Source: an uncultured Methylopila sp.
GTDB taxonomy: Bacteria > Pseudomonadota > Alphaproteobacteria > Rhizobiales > Methylopilaceae
Reading direction: 5' to 3'
Assembly: GCA_902168115.1 (NCBI GenBank)
Contig: CABHPB010000066.1
Location: 60,391-124,390, forward strand
Length of the DNA: 64,000 bases
In this document: piece after piece, positions 18,130-26,468 of the stretch
Layout of the letters: the number at the start of each line of letters is the position of its first letter
How positions within the stretch are numbered: the first letter of the stretch is position 1
Translations under genes and position numbers: made by a program
Notes under the pieces: model-generated
Told to the model about the DNA's origin: nothing
Database searches by the model: none
What the model saw: only the letters and a program-made list of their open reading frames with translations

Positions 18130-19577
18130 TGCTGGTTCTCGATCACGACCGCGCGGGCGGATACTGGGGCTCGGTCTACGTCTTCTCGGCGATCAAGGGC
18201 CTGCAGGTCATCATCGACGGGCCGGTCGGCTGCGAGAATCTGCCGGTCACCTCGGTGCTGCACTACACCGACGCCTTGCCGCCTCACGAACTGCCGATCG
18301 TCGTGACGGGCCTCGGCGAGGAGGAGCTCGGCCGCCACGGCACCGAAGGCGCCATGAAGCGCGCCCGACAGGTGCTCGATCCCGAACTGCCGGCCGTGGT
18401 CGTCACCGGCTCGATCGCCGAGATGATCGGCGGCGGCGTGACGCCGGAAGGCTCGAATATCAAGCGCTTCCTGCCGCGCACCATCGACGAGGACCAGTGG
18501 CAGTCGGCGAACCGCGCCATGGCCTGGCTGTGGTCGGAGTTCGGGCCGAAGCGCGTGCCGCAGCTGCGTCCCCGCAAGGACGGCGAGAAGCCGAAGGTCA
18601 ACATCATCGGCCCCGCCTACGGGACCTTCAACATGCCCTCCGACCTCGCCGAGATCCGGCGGCTGGTCGAGGGGATCGGGGCGGAGGTCAACATGACCTT
18701 CCCGCTCGGCGCCCACCTCGCCGACGTGACGAAGCTCGCGCAGGCCGAGGTCAATGTCTGCATGTATCGCGAGTTCGGCCGCCTGCTCTGCGAGACGCTG
18801 GAGCGCCCCTACCTGCAGGCGCCGATCGGGCTCGACTCGACCACGAAGTTCCTGCGCCAGCTCGGCGAGCTGACGGGGCTCGACCCAGAACCCTTCATCG
18901 AGCGCGAGAAGCACACGACGATCAAGCCGCTCTGGGACCTCTGGCGCTCGGTCACGCAGGACTTCTTCGCGACCGCCTCCTTCGCGGTCGTGGCCAACGA
19001 GACCTACACGCGCGGCATCCGGAACTTCCTCGAAGAGGACATGGGGCTGCCCTGCGCGTTTGCCGTGCCAAGAAAACCCGGCGCGAAGACCGACAACGAC
19101 CTCGTCCGCACGATGGTCCGGGACAAGGCGCCGCTCGTGCTGTTCGGCTCGTTCAACGAGCGGATGTACGCGGCCGAAGCCGGCGGGCGCTCGCGCTACA
19201 TCCCGGCCTCCTTCCCCGGCGCGATCATCCGGCGGCACACCGGCACGCCCTTCATGGGCTACGCCGGCGCGACCTACCTCGTGCAGGAGGTCTGCAACGC
19301 GCTGTTCGACGCGCTGTTCCAGATCCTGCCGCTCGCGCAGGACCTCGACCGCGTCGAGGCGACGCCTTCTCGCGTCGCCGCCGAACTCGCCTGGGAGCCG
19401 GCCGCGCAGGACGCGCTCGACGGGCTGCTCGACGCCCAGCCGATCCTGGTCCGCATCTCCGCGGCGAGACGCCTTCGCGACGCAGCCGAGCGATCGGCGC
19501 GGACGCGCGGCGCCGACGCCGTCTCGTCGCAGGACGTCGGCCTGGCCGGCGCCACGACGCTGGAGGCCGTTCGATGA
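18129..19577 (+). CDS. bchZ: Chlorophyllide reductase subunit Z
   Basis: NifK-like partner of BchY. Begins with [15 protein letters not shown]; Cys35 in GPVGCENLP is the conserved cluster-associated cysteine. The start overlaps the bchY stop; the open frame upstream is only antiphase sequence inside bchY. Product 482 residues. The last codons overlap (ATGA) a 22-codon leader that leads into pufQ. Confidence 0.96.
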   Translation: MLVLDHDRAGGYWGSVYVFSAIKGLQVIIDGPVGCENLPVTSVLHYTDALPPHELPIVVTGLGEEELGRHGTEGAMKRARQVLDPELPAVVVTGSIAEMIGGGVTPEGSNIKRFLPRTIDEDQWQSANRAMAWLWSEFGPKRVPQLRPRKDGEKPKVNIIGPAYGTFNMPSDLAEIRRLVEGIGAEVNMTFPLGAHLADVTKLAQAEVNVCMYREFGRLLCETLERPYLQAPIGLDSTTKFLRQLGELTGLDPEPFIEREKHTTIKPLWDLWRSVTQDFFATASFAVVANETYTRGIRNFLEEDMGLPCAFAVPRKPGAKTDNDLVRTMVRDKAPLVLFGSFNERMYAAEAGGRSRYIPASFPGAIIRRHTGTPFMGYAGATYLVQEVCNALFDALFQILPLAQDLDRVEATPSRVAAELAWEPAAQDALDGLLDAQPILVRISAARRLRDAAERSARTRGADAVSSQDVGLAGATTLEAVR

Positions 19578-19642
19578 GAGCGGCGCGCATTCCACCCGGC
19601 CGCCTCTCCGGCGGTCGAAGCCTGGGGAGGACTGACCGATGA
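19574..19642 (+). other. Possible 22-codon leader ORF coupling bchZ to pufQ
   Basis: An ATG overlaps the bchZ stop (ATGA, 19574-19577) and opens 22 codons (MRAARIPP... ending RTDR) whose TGA overlaps the pufQ ATG at 19639 (again ATGA). The peptide is very Arg/Gly-rich and unlikely to fold. It would let terminating ribosomes be handed from bchZ to pufQ without a gap. It could be chance; conservation is unknown. Confidence 0.3.
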
Positions 19643-19857
19643 CCGACATCAGTCATACGGCCGACACGGCGACGCCACGCAGCCGCCAGACCGAGCTCTG
19701 GGAGTTCCGTGTCCTGGTCGCCGCGACCTACCCGCTGTTTCTCGCGAGCGAGCTCGCGCGACGGGCGACGGGCCGCAAGCCCGCCGGCGCCCGCTCTGTC
19801 TTCACCGAAGCCTATGGCACGGCCTGCGCGACGCTCGCCTGCGCCTTCATGGGCTGA
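19639..19857 (+). CDS. pufQ: PufQ-like protein
   Basis: A 72-residue protein between bchZ and pufB, the position of pufQ in Rhodobacter-type superoperons. PufQ is a small membrane protein that influences bacteriochlorophyll supply to assembling photosystems. Here a basic/polar N-terminus precedes one hydrophobic segment (about residues 25-38, VLVAATYPLFLASEL) and a tail ending AYGTACATLACAFMG, compatible with the PufQ C-terminus. GGGGAGGA lies 9 nt before the ATG. The identity rests mainly on synteny and general shape. Confidence 0.75.
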   Translation: MTDISHTADTATPRSRQTELWEFRVLVAATYPLFLASELARRATGRKPAGARSVFTEAYGTACATLACAFMG

Positions 19858-19864
19858 CGCCTTT

Positions 19865-19915
19865 CCGGACCCTCGGGGTCCGGTCCGAATTCCGAGCCGC
19901 CCGTCAACGACGGGC
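19865..19915 (+). other. Two hairpins in the pufQ-pufB intergenic region
   Basis: CCGGACCC-TCG-GGGTCCGG (19865-19883, 8-bp perfect stem) and GCCCGTC-AAC-GACGGGC (19899-19915, 7-bp perfect stem) lie just after pufQ in the 145-bp leader of pufB. No T-run follows, so they look like mRNA processing or stability elements rather than strong terminators. The rest of the leader to 20002 holds no gene. Confidence 0.6.
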
Positions 19916-20002
19916 GACGCGGAAGAGCCGGCCGCGGCGCTTGCGCCTCGGGCGGAGACGTCCCCGCCGCGCGGGTGGCCGCGGTAACCTGTGGAGATGA
20001 CG

Positions 20003-20236
20003 ATGGTCGACATCGACAGACGGGGCTCTCTCTCGGGACTGACCGAGAACGAGGCCAAGGAATTCCACAGCGTGTTCATCTCGAGCTTCATCGGCTTCAC
20101 CATCGTGGCCGTGATCGCTCACATCCTCGTCTGGATGTGGCGGCCATGGATCCCCGGGCCGAACGGCTACGCGATGAACGACGTGCTCGACGGCGTGCAC
20201 ACGGCGCTTGCGCCGCTGACGCAGCTGATCGGTTGA
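20003..20236 (+). CDS. pufB: Light-harvesting 1 beta polypeptide
   Basis: Inner-membrane LH1 antenna polypeptide. The hallmark [11 protein letters not shown] with His22 and the transmembrane BChl ligand His40 ([12 protein letters not shown]) are present. The ATG at 20003 was chosen because GGAG sits 6 nt upstream; ATG 19997 and GTG 19991 lack a site. The product is 77 residues, longer than a typical 50-60 residue beta chain because about 28 residues follow WRPW on the periplasmic side. Confidence 0.95.
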   Translation: MVDIDRRGSLSGLTENEAKEFHSVFISSFIGFTIVAVIAHILVWMWRPWIPGPNGYAMNDVLDGVHTALAPLTQLIG

Positions 20237-20247
20237 GGGAGGCCGCC

Positions 20248-20436
20248 ATGTGGAAGCTGTGGCTGCTCTTCGACCCGCGGAGAGCGTTGGTGGCTCTGTT
20301 CACCTTCCTCTTCGTGCTCGCGCTCGTGATCCACTTCATCCTGTTGTCCACCAGCCGGTTCAACTGGCTGGAGCCCGGCGGACCTGCGGCGAAACCCGCC
20401 GCCTCCATCGGGACCATGGTCGACCCCGTAGGCTGA
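20248..20436 (+). CDS. pufA: Light-harvesting 1 alpha polypeptide
   Basis: Outer LH1 antenna polypeptide of 62 residues. Begins [18 protein letters not shown], with BChl ligand His29 in [24 protein letters not shown] precedes the ATG. It ends with a Pro/Ala-rich periplasmic tail. A large hairpin follows before pufL. Confidence 0.96.
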   Translation: MWKLWLLFDPRRALVALFTFLFVLALVIHFILLSTSRFNWLEPGGPAAKPAASIGTMVDPVG

Positions 20437-20448
20437 AGTCCAAGAACC

Positions 20449-20497
20449 GCCGACGGCGGACGGAAGGGCCTCGCGGCCTGATCCGTCCGCCGACGGC
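20449..20497 (+). other. pufA-pufL intercistronic hairpin
   Basis: A 16-nt left arm (20449-20464) pairs with a 16-nt right arm (20482-20497) with one mismatch, and an inner GGCC-TCGC-GGCC stem fills the loop. In Rhodobacter a hairpin at this place protects pufBA mRNA from 3' decay and raises LH1 over reaction-centre synthesis; the same role is inferred here. Confidence 0.8.
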
Positions 20498-20552
20498 GAA
20501 CCTGCTGGCCTGAGAGACAGAACAAGACGGCGGCTGACCAGGAGGGCGTCCG

Positions 20553-21392
20553 ATGGCGATGCTCAGTTTCGAACGGAAATACCGGGTGCGCGGCGGCACC
20601 CTGATCGGAGGGGATCTGTTCGACTTCTGGGTCGGGCCGTTCTTCGTCGGTTTCTTCGGCGTGACCACCATTCTGTTCACGGCCGTCGGCGTCGCGATGA
20701 TCCTCTACGGCGCGGCCCTCGGCCCGACGTGGAATCCCTTCCTGATCTCGATCAACCCGCCCGCGGCGAAATACGGGCTCGGCTTCGCGCCGATGAAGGA
20801 CGGCGGCATCTGGCAGATCGTCACGATCTGCGCGATCGGCGCCTTCGGCTCATGGGCGCTGCGCGAGGTAGAGATCTGCAGGAAGCTCGGCATCGGCTAC
20901 CACGTGCCGTTCGCCTTCTCCTTCGCGATCCTGGCCTACGTCACGCTGGTGGTGTTCCGGCCAATCCTGATGGGCTCCTGGAGCTACGGTTTCCCTTACG
21001 GGATCTTCACCCATCTCGATTGGGTGTCGAACACGGGATACGCGTATCTCCAGTTCCACTACAACCCCGCCCACATGATCGCGATCAGCTTCTTCTTCAC
21101 GACCGCGCTCGCGCTCGCGATGCACGGCGGCGCGATCCTGTCGAGCTCCAATCCCGGGCCCGGCAAGCCGATCAAGACCGCTGAGCACGAGAACACCTAC
21201 TTCCGCGACACGATCGGCTACTCGATCGGACCGCTCGGCATCCATCGGCTCGGGCTGTTCCTCGCGCTCTCGGCCGTCTTCTGGAGCGCCGTCTGCATGA
21301 TCATCTCCGGACCCTACTGGCCGGAAGGCCAGAGCTGGGCCGACTGGTGGTTGTGGTGGAAGGACATCTACATCTGGCGGAAGCCGGTCTGA
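20553..21392 (+). CDS. pufL: Photosynthetic reaction centre subunit L
   Basis: Five-helix membrane subunit binding the special pair, accessory BChl, BPhe and the Q sites. Ligands appear one residue later than standard numbering: His154 (accessory BChl), His174 (special pair), His191 and His231 (non-heme iron), Glu213 and Ser224 near QB, and Tyr163. The 279-residue length is normal. AGGAGG precedes the ATG. pufM follows after 10 bp. Confidence 0.98.
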   Translation: MAMLSFERKYRVRGGTLIGGDLFDFWVGPFFVGFFGVTTILFTAVGVAMILYGAALGPTWNPFLISINPPAAKYGLGFAPMKDGGIWQIVTICAIGAFGSWALREVEICRKLGIGYHVPFAFSFAILAYVTLVVFRPILMGSWSYGFPYGIFTHLDWVSNTGYAYLQFHYNPAHMIAISFFFTTALALAMHGGAILSSSNPGPGKPIKTAEHENTYFRDTIGYSIGPLGIHRLGLFLALSAVFWSAVCMIISGPYWPEGQSWADWWLWWKDIYIWRKPV

Positions 21393-21402
21393 GGAGGCGG
21401 TG

Positions 21403-22788
21403 ATGGCGCAGTATCAGAACATCTTCACCCGCGTCCAAGTCCGGGGGCCCCTCTATGCGGGCGTCCCGATGGACCGGCCGGGTCCCTTCGAACGCCAGAC
21501 GCCGCTCCGGTTCAACTACTGGCTCGGCAAGTTCGGCGACGCGCAGATCGGGCCGATCTATCTCGGCTGGCTCGGCCTCGCCTCGCTGATGTTCGGCTTC
21601 GCGGCGATCGAGATCATCGGGCTCAACATGCTCGCCTCGGTCCACTGGAGCCCGCAGGCCTTCGTGCGCGAGTTCTTCTGGCTGCAGCTTGCTCCGCCGC
21701 TGGAGAAGCACGGGCTGGATTTCTTCCCGCCGCTGAAGGAAGGCGGCTGGTACCGGCTCGCCGGCTTCTTCCTGACGATCTCGATCCTGCTTTGGTGGGT
21801 CAGGATGTATCGCCGCGCCCGGGCGCTCGGCCTCGGCACCCACGTCGCCTGGGCCTTCGCCAGCGCGATCTTCCTTTACCTCGTGCTCGGCTTCTTCCGG
21901 CCGCTCGCGATGGGCAACTGGGCCGAGGGCGTGCCCTTCGGCATCTTCCCCCATCTCGACTGGACCCAGAACTTCTCGCTGCGTTACGGCAACCTCTTCT
22001 ACAACCCGTTCCACGGGCTCTCGATCGCCTTTCTCTACGGCTCGGCGCTGCTGTTCGCGATGCACGCCGGCACGATCCTTGCCGTCTCCCGCTACGGCGG
22101 CGACCGGGAGATCGAGCAGATCGTCGACCGCGGCACCGCGACCGAACGCGCCGCCCTGTTCTGGCGCTGGACCATGGGCTTCAACGCCACGATGGAGTCG
22201 ATCCATCGCTGGGCCTGGTGGTTCGCGGTGCTGACCACGCTGACAGGCGGCATCGGAATCATGCTCACAGGCACGGTGGTCGACAACTGGCAGGAATGGG
22301 CGGGGCGTCACGGCTACGGCACCCAGACCATCACGCAGCAGGTCGCGCGGACGGCTCCAGGATCGACGGCTCCCGGCGGCTCGAGCGGCGCGGCCGGACC
22401 GCAGTCCGGCAACACCGCCGGCGGCGCCGGCGGCGGGGCCTCTCCCCCGGCGGCGGGTCCGACGCAGACCGCCCAGAACACGGCGGCCGGCGAGCAGGTT
22501 TTCGGGAAGTGCCGCACCTGCCACGAGGTCGGACCGAACGCCAAGGCCAAGATCGGCCCGCCGCTCACGGGCGTCGTCGGTCGGCCGGTCGCGAGCGTCG
22601 AGGGCTTCGCCTACAGCGAGACCCTGAAGAAGAAGGCGGCCGAGATCGGATCCTGGGACAAGGACAAGCTACAGCAGTGGCTGACCGACCCGTCGAAATA
22701 CGCCGGCGGCCAGGTGAAGATGATGTTCAAGCTCGCCAATCCGGAAGAGCGCAAGGCCGTCGTCGACTATCTTGAAACGCAGAAGTAA
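21403..22788 (+). CDS. pufM: Reaction centre subunit M fused to a C-terminal cytochrome c domain
   Basis: Residues 1 to about 306 are a complete M subunit: His184 (accessory BChl), His204 (special pair), and iron ligands His221, Glu236 and His268, all shifted +2 from standard numbering. Usual M subunits end near residue 305-325. Here the frame runs on through a Gly/Pro/Ala/Ser-rich linker (about 307-362) into a class I cytochrome c of about 100 residues with heme motif CRTCH (370-374), a GPPL loop after it and a likely axial Met440 in [10 protein letters not shown]. The cytochrome has no start, ribosome site or signal peptide of its own. The M C-terminus is periplasmic in reaction centres, so the domain would sit on the donor side. 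GAGGAGG lies 5 nt before ATG 21403 (a GTG at 21400 is less likely). No pufC or pufX follows. Total 461 residues. Confidence 0.95.
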   Translation: MAQYQNIFTRVQVRGPLYAGVPMDRPGPFERQTPLRFNYWLGKFGDAQIGPIYLGWLGLASLMFGFAAIEIIGLNMLASVHWSPQAFVREFFWLQLAPPLEKHGLDFFPPLKEGGWYRLAGFFLTISILLWWVRMYRRARALGLGTHVAWAFASAIFLYLVLGFFRPLAMGNWAEGVPFGIFPHLDWTQNFSLRYGNLFYNPFHGLSIAFLYGSALLFAMHAGTILAVSRYGGDREIEQIVDRGTATERAALFWRWTMGFNATMESIHRWAWWFAVLTTLTGGIGIMLTGTVVDNWQEWAGRHGYGTQTITQQVARTAPGSTAPGGSSGAAGPQSGNTAGGAGGGASPPAAGPTQTAQNTAAGEQVFGKCRTCHEVGPNAKAKIGPPLTGVVGRPVASVEGFAYSETLKKKAAEIGSWDKDKLQQWLTDPSKYAGGQVKMMFKLANPEERKAVVDYLETQK

Positions 22789-22832
22789 CCGCGAAGCTCC
22801 GGCGCCCTGACGGGCGACGGCGAACTGAAGTC

Positions 22833-22880
22833 GCGCCGCCGGATCTGTCGTCGCCTCAGGCGACGGCGGGCCGGCGGCGC
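22833..22880. terminator. Nested inverted repeat at the convergent end of puf and TRAP genes
   Basis: Perfect 10-bp arms GCGCCGCCGG (22833-22842) and CCGGCGGCGC (22871-22880) enclose a second hairpin GTCGCC-TCA-GGCGAC (22850-22864) centred on the TRAP gene stop codon. A smaller hairpin, CGCCC-TGAC-GGGCG, is at 22803-22816. No T-run is seen, so it may be a structured, bidirectional or Rho-assisted end. Confidence 0.5.
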
Positions 22881-25435
22881 AGCTGTATCAGGTAGATCAG
22901 TCCCGCGAGCAGCAGCGCCGGCACGTAGACGAAGCCGGCCGAGGGCCGGCCCGGCGCCGGCTCCACGACCGCGGCGATGGTCTGGCCGGTCTCGAGCCCG
23001 ATACGCTTGGCGTAGGAGCCGAAGCTGACGGGTCCGATCGTGACCTGGTCGCCGAGCGCCGACACAGAGAGGCCCGCGTCGCGCAGACGCTCCTGCGGCG
23101 TCGGCTTCGGGTCGCCGAGCGGCAGGCTCACCGTCTTGCGGACGTCCTCGCCCTCGATCGTCGTTCCCTCGACCGCGAAGACCAGCCTGTGGTCCGCAGG
23201 CGCGGCCGCGACCTTGCCGAGGAACTCAGAGGCCGGCCGATCGACTGTCGCGGCATGGAAGCGGTCGATGAACCAGTCCGGCCGGAACAGCGCGAAGCAG
23301 GCGACGAGCAGGACCGCGCTCTCCCAGAGCCGGCTCTTCGTCGCGAAGTAGTTCATGGTCGCGGCCGAGAACAGCAGGATCGCCGCCATCGAGACGAAGA
23401 TCACCACAGCGAGGTGGCTCCAGCTGTCGACGCCGATCAGCAGGATCGTCGGGTTGAAGATGAAGACGAAGGGCAGGATCGCGGTTCGCAGCGAATAGAG
23501 CGCGCCCTGGAACCCCGTCTTGATCGGGTCCTCGCGCGAGATCGCCGCCGCCGCGAAGGCGGCGAGGCCGACTGGCGGGGTGATGTCGGCCATGATGCCG
23601 AAATAGAAGACGAAGAGGTGCACCGCGATCAGCGGGATGGCGAGCCCCGCCTGCGAGCCGAGCTCGACGACCACCGGCGCCATCAGGGTCGCGACCAGGA
23701 TGTAGTTGGCGGTCGTCGGGATGCCCATGCCGAGCACGAGACTCACCGCCGCGATCAGGATCAGCATCAGGATGACGTTGCCGGCGGAGACGAACTCCAC
23801 GAACTCCGTCATCATCAGCCCAAGGCCCGTCAGCGTAATGGTGCCGACCACGATGCCGGCCGTCGCCGTCGCTATGGCGATGCCGATCATGTTGCGTGCG
23901 CCGAGCGCAAGTCCGTCGAGGAGGTCGGCGATCGCCCCGCGCGCCTCCTCCGCGACCGGACGCTTGCGGAACAGCGCCAGCAGCGGGCGCCGCGTCGCGA
24001 CGATCAGCATGATCGAGAGCGTCGCCCAGAAGGCCGACAGGCCCGGCGACATCTGCTCGGCCATCAGGCACCACAGCAGCACGAAGATCGGGATCAGGAA
24101 GTCGAGCCCGGTGCGCGTCACGTCCCAGGCGCGCGGCAGCTTCAGGATCGGCGTGTTCGGATCGTCGACCGCAAGGTCCGGCATGGGTGCCGCGAAGGCG
24201 ATCGCCGCGACGTAGAGCCCGGCTCCGACCGCCGCGAGAACCCAGCCCGCAGCCGCCCCGAAGACGGCCTGCGCACCGAGCACGCCCCAATAGGCGAGGC
24301 ACAGCACGAGGATCGAGCCGGACAGCCCTAGCCCGTTGCGGATCAGCCGCGTCCTGAACGGAAAGCTCTCGCGCGGGATCGGCTTCGATCCGATCTTCAG
24401 CGCCTCGAGATGCACGATGTAGAGCAGCGCGACGTAGGACGCGATCGCGGGCAGCGCGGCGTGCTTGACGATGTCGGAGTAGGGGATCCCGACATACTCG
24501 ACCATGAGGAAGGCCGCCGCCCCCATCACCGGCGGCATGATCTGGCCGTTGATCGAGGACGCCGCCTCGATGGCGCCGGCCTTCACGCCCGACAGGCCGG
24601 TGCGCTTCATCAGCGGGATCGTGAAGATGCCGCCGGACACCACGTTCGAGACCGACGAGCCGGACACGACGCCGTTCAGCGCCGAGGAGACGACCGCGAC
24701 CTTGGCCGGGCCGCCGCGCAGATGGCCGAGCAGCGCGATCGAGATCTGCATCATCCAGTTGCCCGCGCCCGCCTTGTCAAGCAGCGTGCCGAACAGAACG
24801 AACAGAAATACGAAGCTGGTCGAGACGCCGAGCGCGATGCCGAAGACGCCCTCGGTCGTCAGCCATTGGTGCTGCAGCGTCTTGCTCAGCGACGCGCCCT
24901 TGTGCGCGATGACGTCCGGCATCCACGGGCCGGCGAAGGTGTAGCCGAGGAAGCCGCAGGCGACGATCACCATCGGCAGGCCGAGCGAGCGCCGCGTCGC
25001 CTCGAGCAGCAGCAGCAATCCTGCGCCGGCCGTCACGAGGTCGAGCGTCGTCGGCTGGCCGGGACGGCCCGCGAGGTCGCGATAGAACAGGAAGAGGTAG
25101 GCGCCGGCGAAGGCGCCGATGACCGCGAGCGCCCAGTCGACCGGCCCGATGCGGTCGCGCGGCGACGACGCGAAGGCCGGGTAGGCCGCGAAGGCGAGGA
25201 AGAGCGCGATCCCGAGATGGATCGCGCGCGCCTCGGTGTCGTTGAGGATGCCGAAGCCGAAGGCGAATGGCAGCGGCGAGGCGTACCACAGCTGGAACAG
25301 CGACCAGCCGATCGCAACAGCGGAGAGCAGGCCGGCCGCGAGGCCGCTCGGCTTGCGGCCGCCGACGTCGGCCTCAGCGACAAGCTGCTCGAGCTCGGCG
25401 GAGGGCGCGACGGCGGTCGGCTGGACGGCGGTCAC
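22856..25435 (-). CDS. TRAP transporter permease, fused 4TM/12TM type
   Basis: Inner-membrane permease of a TAXI-type TRAP transporter, a sodium- or proton-coupled uptake system using a periplasmic binding protein. The 859 residues contain the small (DctQ-like) helices first, then the large DctM-like domain with LNGVVSGSSVSNVVSGGIFTIPLMKR and the GMGIPTTANYI and GIMADITPPVG loops. A periplasmic C-terminal domain (about residues 720-840, DUF3394-like) is followed by a last helix and a basic end. It lies 22 bp downstream of the binding-protein gene. The substrate is not evident from sequence. Confidence 0.9.
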   Translation of the reverse strand: MTAVQPTAVAPSAELEQLVAEADVGGRKPSGLAAGLLSAVAIGWSLFQLWYASPLPFAFGFGILNDTEARAIHLGIALFLAFAAYPAFASSPRDRIGPVDWALAVIGAFAGAYLFLFYRDLAGRPGQPTTLDLVTAGAGLLLLLEATRRSLGLPMVIVACGFLGYTFAGPWMPDVIAHKGASLSKTLQHQWLTTEGVFGIALGVSTSFVFLFVLFGTLLDKAGAGNWMMQISIALLGHLRGGPAKVAVVSSALNGVVSGSSVSNVVSGGIFTIPLMKRTGLSGVKAGAIEAASSINGQIMPPVMGAAAFLMVEYVGIPYSDIVKHAALPAIASYVALLYIVHLEALKIGSKPIPRESFPFRTRLIRNGLGLSGSILVLCLAYWGVLGAQAVFGAAAGWVLAAVGAGLYVAAIAFAAPMPDLAVDDPNTPILKLPRAWDVTRTGLDFLIPIFVLLWCLMAEQMSPGLSAFWATLSIMLIVATRRPLLALFRKRPVAEEARGAIADLLDGLALGARNMIGIAIATATAGIVVGTITLTGLGLMMTEFVEFVSAGNVILMLILIAAVSLVLGMGIPTTANYILVATLMAPVVVELGSQAGLAIPLIAVHLFVFYFGIMADITPPVGLAAFAAAAISREDPIKTGFQGALYSLRTAILPFVFIFNPTILLIGVDSWSHLAVVIFVSMAAILLFSAATMNYFATKSRLWESAVLLVACFALFRPDWFIDRFHAATVDRPASEFLGKVAAAPADHRLVFAVEGTTIEGEDVRKTVSLPLGDPKPTPQERLRDAGLSVSALGDQVTIGPVSFGSYAKRIGLETGQTIAAVVEPAPGRPSAGFVYVPALLLAGLIYLIQLRRRPAVA

Positions 25436-25457
25436 GGCGCGACCCGGCGATCAGGGC

Positions 25458-26429
25458 TCAGAGCCAGCCCTTCTCCTTGTAGTACTTCTCCGCGCCCGGA
25501 TGCAGCGGGGCGGACAGGCCGTCCTTGATCATCTTGGCCGGATCGAGGTTGGCGAAGGCCGGGTGCAGCGACTTGAACTCGTTGAAATTCTCGAAGGTCG
25601 CCTTGACGATCTGGTAGACGACGTCGTCCGGCGTCTTGGACGAGGTCACGACGGTCGCCAGCACGCCGTAGGTTTCGGTCGGGTCCGGGTTGCCGGCGTA
25701 GAGTCCGCCCTTGATGGTCGCCTTGGCGTAGTAGGGCTTGCCCGAGATCAGCTTGTCGACGGCCTCGCCGGTGATCGAGACGAGCTTGGCGCCGCAGGTC
25801 GTCGTCGGGTCCTGGATGTTCGCGGAGGGGTGGCCGACGCCGTAGAAGAAGGCGTCGATCTTGTCGTCGCAAAGCGCCGGGCCATGCTCGTCGGCCTTGA
25901 GTTCGGAGGCGAGCGAGAAGTCTTTCAGCGTCCAGCCCTTGGCCGCCAGCAACTCCTCCATGGAGTTGCGCGTGCCGGATCCCGGATTGCCGACATTGAC
26001 GCGCTTGCCCTTGAGATCGTCGAAGGTCTTGGCGCCGGACTCCTTACGGGCCAGCACCGTGAAGGGCTCGGGATGCACCGAGAACACCGCGCGCAGGTCG
26101 CCGAAGGCCCCGGCGTCCTTGAAGGCGCCGAGGCCCTTCATGCCGTTGTACTGGACGTCCGACTGGGCGAGGCCGAAGTCGAGCTCGCCGCCGCGGATGG
26201 CGTTGACGTTGAAGGCGGACCCGCCCGTCGACTCCACCGAGCAGCGGATGCCGTGGGTCTTGCGGTCCTTGTTGACGAGCCGGCAGACCGCGCCGCCGAC
26301 GGCGTAGTAGACGCCGGTGACGCCGCCGGTGCCGATCGTAACGAATTTCTGCTGCGCGGCGGCCGGCCCTGCGGAGAGGCCGATGGCCGCGAGCGCCGCG
26401 GCGACGAGAAGTTTCGGAGCCTTCGTCAT
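25458..26429 (-). CDS. TAXI family TRAP substrate-binding protein
   Basis: Periplasmic solute receptor for the adjacent fused permease. A Sec signal peptide ([22 protein letters not shown]) precedes [17 protein letters not shown], the typical TAXI opening, and later [19 protein letters not shown]. The ATG at 26429 with GGAG upstream was preferred over an ATG 24 bp earlier because it starts directly at the signal peptide; 323 residues. TAXI proteins studied elsewhere bind small carboxylates or amino acids; the ligand here is unknown. Confidence 0.92.
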   Translation of the reverse strand: MTKAPKLLVAAALAAIGLSAGPAAAQQKFVTIGTGGVTGVYYAVGGAVCRLVNKDRKTHGIRCSVESTGGSAFNVNAIRGGELDFGLAQSDVQYNGMKGLGAFKDAGAFGDLRAVFSVHPEPFTVLARKESGAKTFDDLKGKRVNVGNPGSGTRNSMEELLAAKGWTLKDFSLASELKADEHGPALCDDKIDAFFYGVGHPSANIQDPTTTCGAKLVSITGEAVDKLISGKPYYAKATIKGGLYAGNPDPTETYGVLATVVTSSKTPDDVVYQIVKATFENFNEFKSLHPAFANLDPAKMIKDGLSAPLHPGAEKYYKEKGWL

Positions 26430-26468
26430 TCGTCTCTCTCCAGTTCGGGGCATGTCAGGGTTGTGGAT

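Noticed and set aside
22500..22788. A separate soluble cytochrome c gene after pufM
   Set aside because: There is no stop between M and the heme motif, no suitable start with ribosome site, and no signal peptide, so it is read as part of PufM.
22789..22855. pufC or pufX after pufM
   Set aside because: Only 67 bp separate pufM from the convergent TRAP gene, and none of the six frames there encodes a tetraheme cytochrome or PufX-like peptide.
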